From Plutella xylostella (taxonomy: Eukaryota > Arthropoda > Insecta > Lepidoptera > Plutellidae): a stretch of DNA of 64,000 bases. Each line of letters begins with the position of its first letter. Positions within the stretch are counted from its first letter, which is position 1. Below the pieces are notes generated by a model. It searched no databases, had not been told where the DNA came from, and was given only the letters and a program-made list of their open reading frames with translations. Location of the stretch: assembly GCF_932276165.1 (NCBI RefSeq), contig NC_063984.1:9183501-9247500 (forward strand). The letters run 5' to 3'. Below, in pieces: positions 62,921 to 64,000 of this stretch. A program made the translations under genes and the position numbers.

Positions 62921-62963
62921 CATGTTGTACTCATGTTGTACTCGTGTACTACTCATGTACTCG
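62921..62963 (+). repeat. Degenerate 11-bp tandem repeat
   Basis: CATGTTGTACT is repeated twice, followed by diverged copies (CGTGTACT, CATGTACT). Confidence 0.7.
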
Positions 62964-64000
62964 GTTACTCGACACAAGTATCACGTAACGAGCAGGTACA
63001 ACGTGCAATTATGGACACTTTACTGTACCCCCGCCTTTCGTAAGAAAACTTTGTGCTATGATAAGCCTAATTCATATTGTGTTATTGTACGAGTGTGATA
63101 GGTATGTTTGATATAATTGTAACGATAATTTTAAATGCTATACCTACTGTTTGTAGTATGATAGAGGAGTCTTTTAATGTTAGTTACAACAAATGGGAGT
63201 GGTACATTTTTTTGCCAATTATTAATTTTCGATTCCCGTAACCGTCAGAGACTATTTCCTAAAAACGAAGGTCACAAAAGCGCCAACCATTAACTCTAAA
63301 TCACTCGCGAGCCGACTAATCTTCATTATGCAGGCGACGCAAATCCACACACAACATTAAAAGCGTTCAACTTAAACATCAACATCCACAAAATTCATCG
63401 AGTTAAAACCAGATATTAATCTCGCCGCGGCATCCAAGCGCTGGATTCGCCATTTTGCGCCAAAATATGATAAACATTTCCCCCGAATTTTCTTCTTAAG
63501 GCGGCGGGGGGGTAAGGTGGGAGGGGGCGAGGTCCCCCCTTGGCTGAGTCTTACGGCCCTGCTTTTAGTTTAAGCTCGTTAATTAATTACAGGCAAGTCG
63601 GCGGAGTCGAGGGTAACTACATAGCACTTAGAGGTATATAAGGCTATATGCGTTAAGTTGCACAAACTGTGAGGCCTCGATGCGTTAACTCACGGTGAGC
63701 TGTTTCTTAAATGCTTATGAAAAGGACTGCTTTCTTAATGTGTTTTTTCACTGTAAGTACATGAGTAAATTTTTCACTTGAAAGTGTTTAATATTTACTG
63801 AGTTAAATGTGAGATACGTACGTATGTGGAGGGAATAATAAAGTACATGTATGCAGTTGAAATTCATTGTTTTAATTTAGCCCTAAGTCAAACTTTATCC
63901 GATTTTATTTGAAACACTAATCGTAATATAAAATCATATTAGAAATAACATACGGTTCTACCAAATTACACTCGATTCCAAGCAAAGACAACGTGACCCC
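62964..64000. other. Non-coding window end
   Basis: Nothing recognised except a G-rich tract (63500-63532) within a GC-rich block. Confidence 0.5.

Noticed and set aside
1..64000. CRISPR arrays, operons, bacterial or viral gene clusters, canonical insect microRNA hairpins
   Set aside because: None seen. The window has eukaryotic insect transposon content; I looked for well-known insect microRNA seeds by eye only and found none.

Overview
This window looks like non-coding, transposon-rich nuclear DNA from a moth or butterfly. The evidence is an AT-rich background with many 'taggtacctac'-type words, LINE 3' tails and tRNA-headed SINEs of kinds I recognise from Lepidoptera, Tc1/mariner-type MITEs, and short CpG-rich islands. 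I found no host protein-coding gene that I can support. The only long reading frames belong to retrotransposons; the other open frames are short, mostly overlap on both strands and show no recognisable domain. The window is probably a gene desert or the inside of very long introns. Which gene it belongs to cannot be read from the sequence.

Layout: 1-12 kb is mostly single-copy-looking DNA with CpG-rich patches, a G-quadruplex-prone GC-box cluster (1.92 kb) and several perfect short palindromes. 12.0-12.8 kb is an inverted-repeat-flanked segment holding LINE 3' ends on both strands. 16.3-18.9 kb is a nest: a Tc1/mariner-like MITE split by a 5'-truncated minus-strand LINE with a 524-codon reverse transcriptase frame, followed by a 450-bp element with terminal inverted repeats. 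20.1-22.8 kb holds a tRNA-derived SINE, an RTE remnant and a near-perfect 140-bp hairpin MITE. 22.8-34 kb is mostly unannotated, with blocks that resemble conserved developmental enhancers by composition only. 34.0-37.4 kb holds a full-length RTE-clade LINE with a perfect 14-bp target-site duplication, inserted in the loop of an older foldback MITE. 37.7-39.0 kb has a 72-bp tandem triplication of a MITE end and a complete 209-bp MITE of the same family. 40-49 kb has several LINE 3' tails, a hairpin MITE, CGG/CCG repeat runs and a minus-strand SINE. 52.8-57.4 kb has a 17-bp tandem repeat, a 136-bp MITE and an unusual 972-bp foldback-like element with an 8-bp target duplication. 57.4-64 kb is largely unannotated.

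How the parts relate: the repeats show layers of insertion (LINE into MITE, twice). At least five plus-strand LINE 3' tails keep a 6-bp-stem, 3-nt-loop hairpin, and base changes in the stem are compensatory, which points to selection on an RNA structure. The most unusual single object is the foldback-like element at 56378-57349. I saw nothing amounting to a new multi-gene system.
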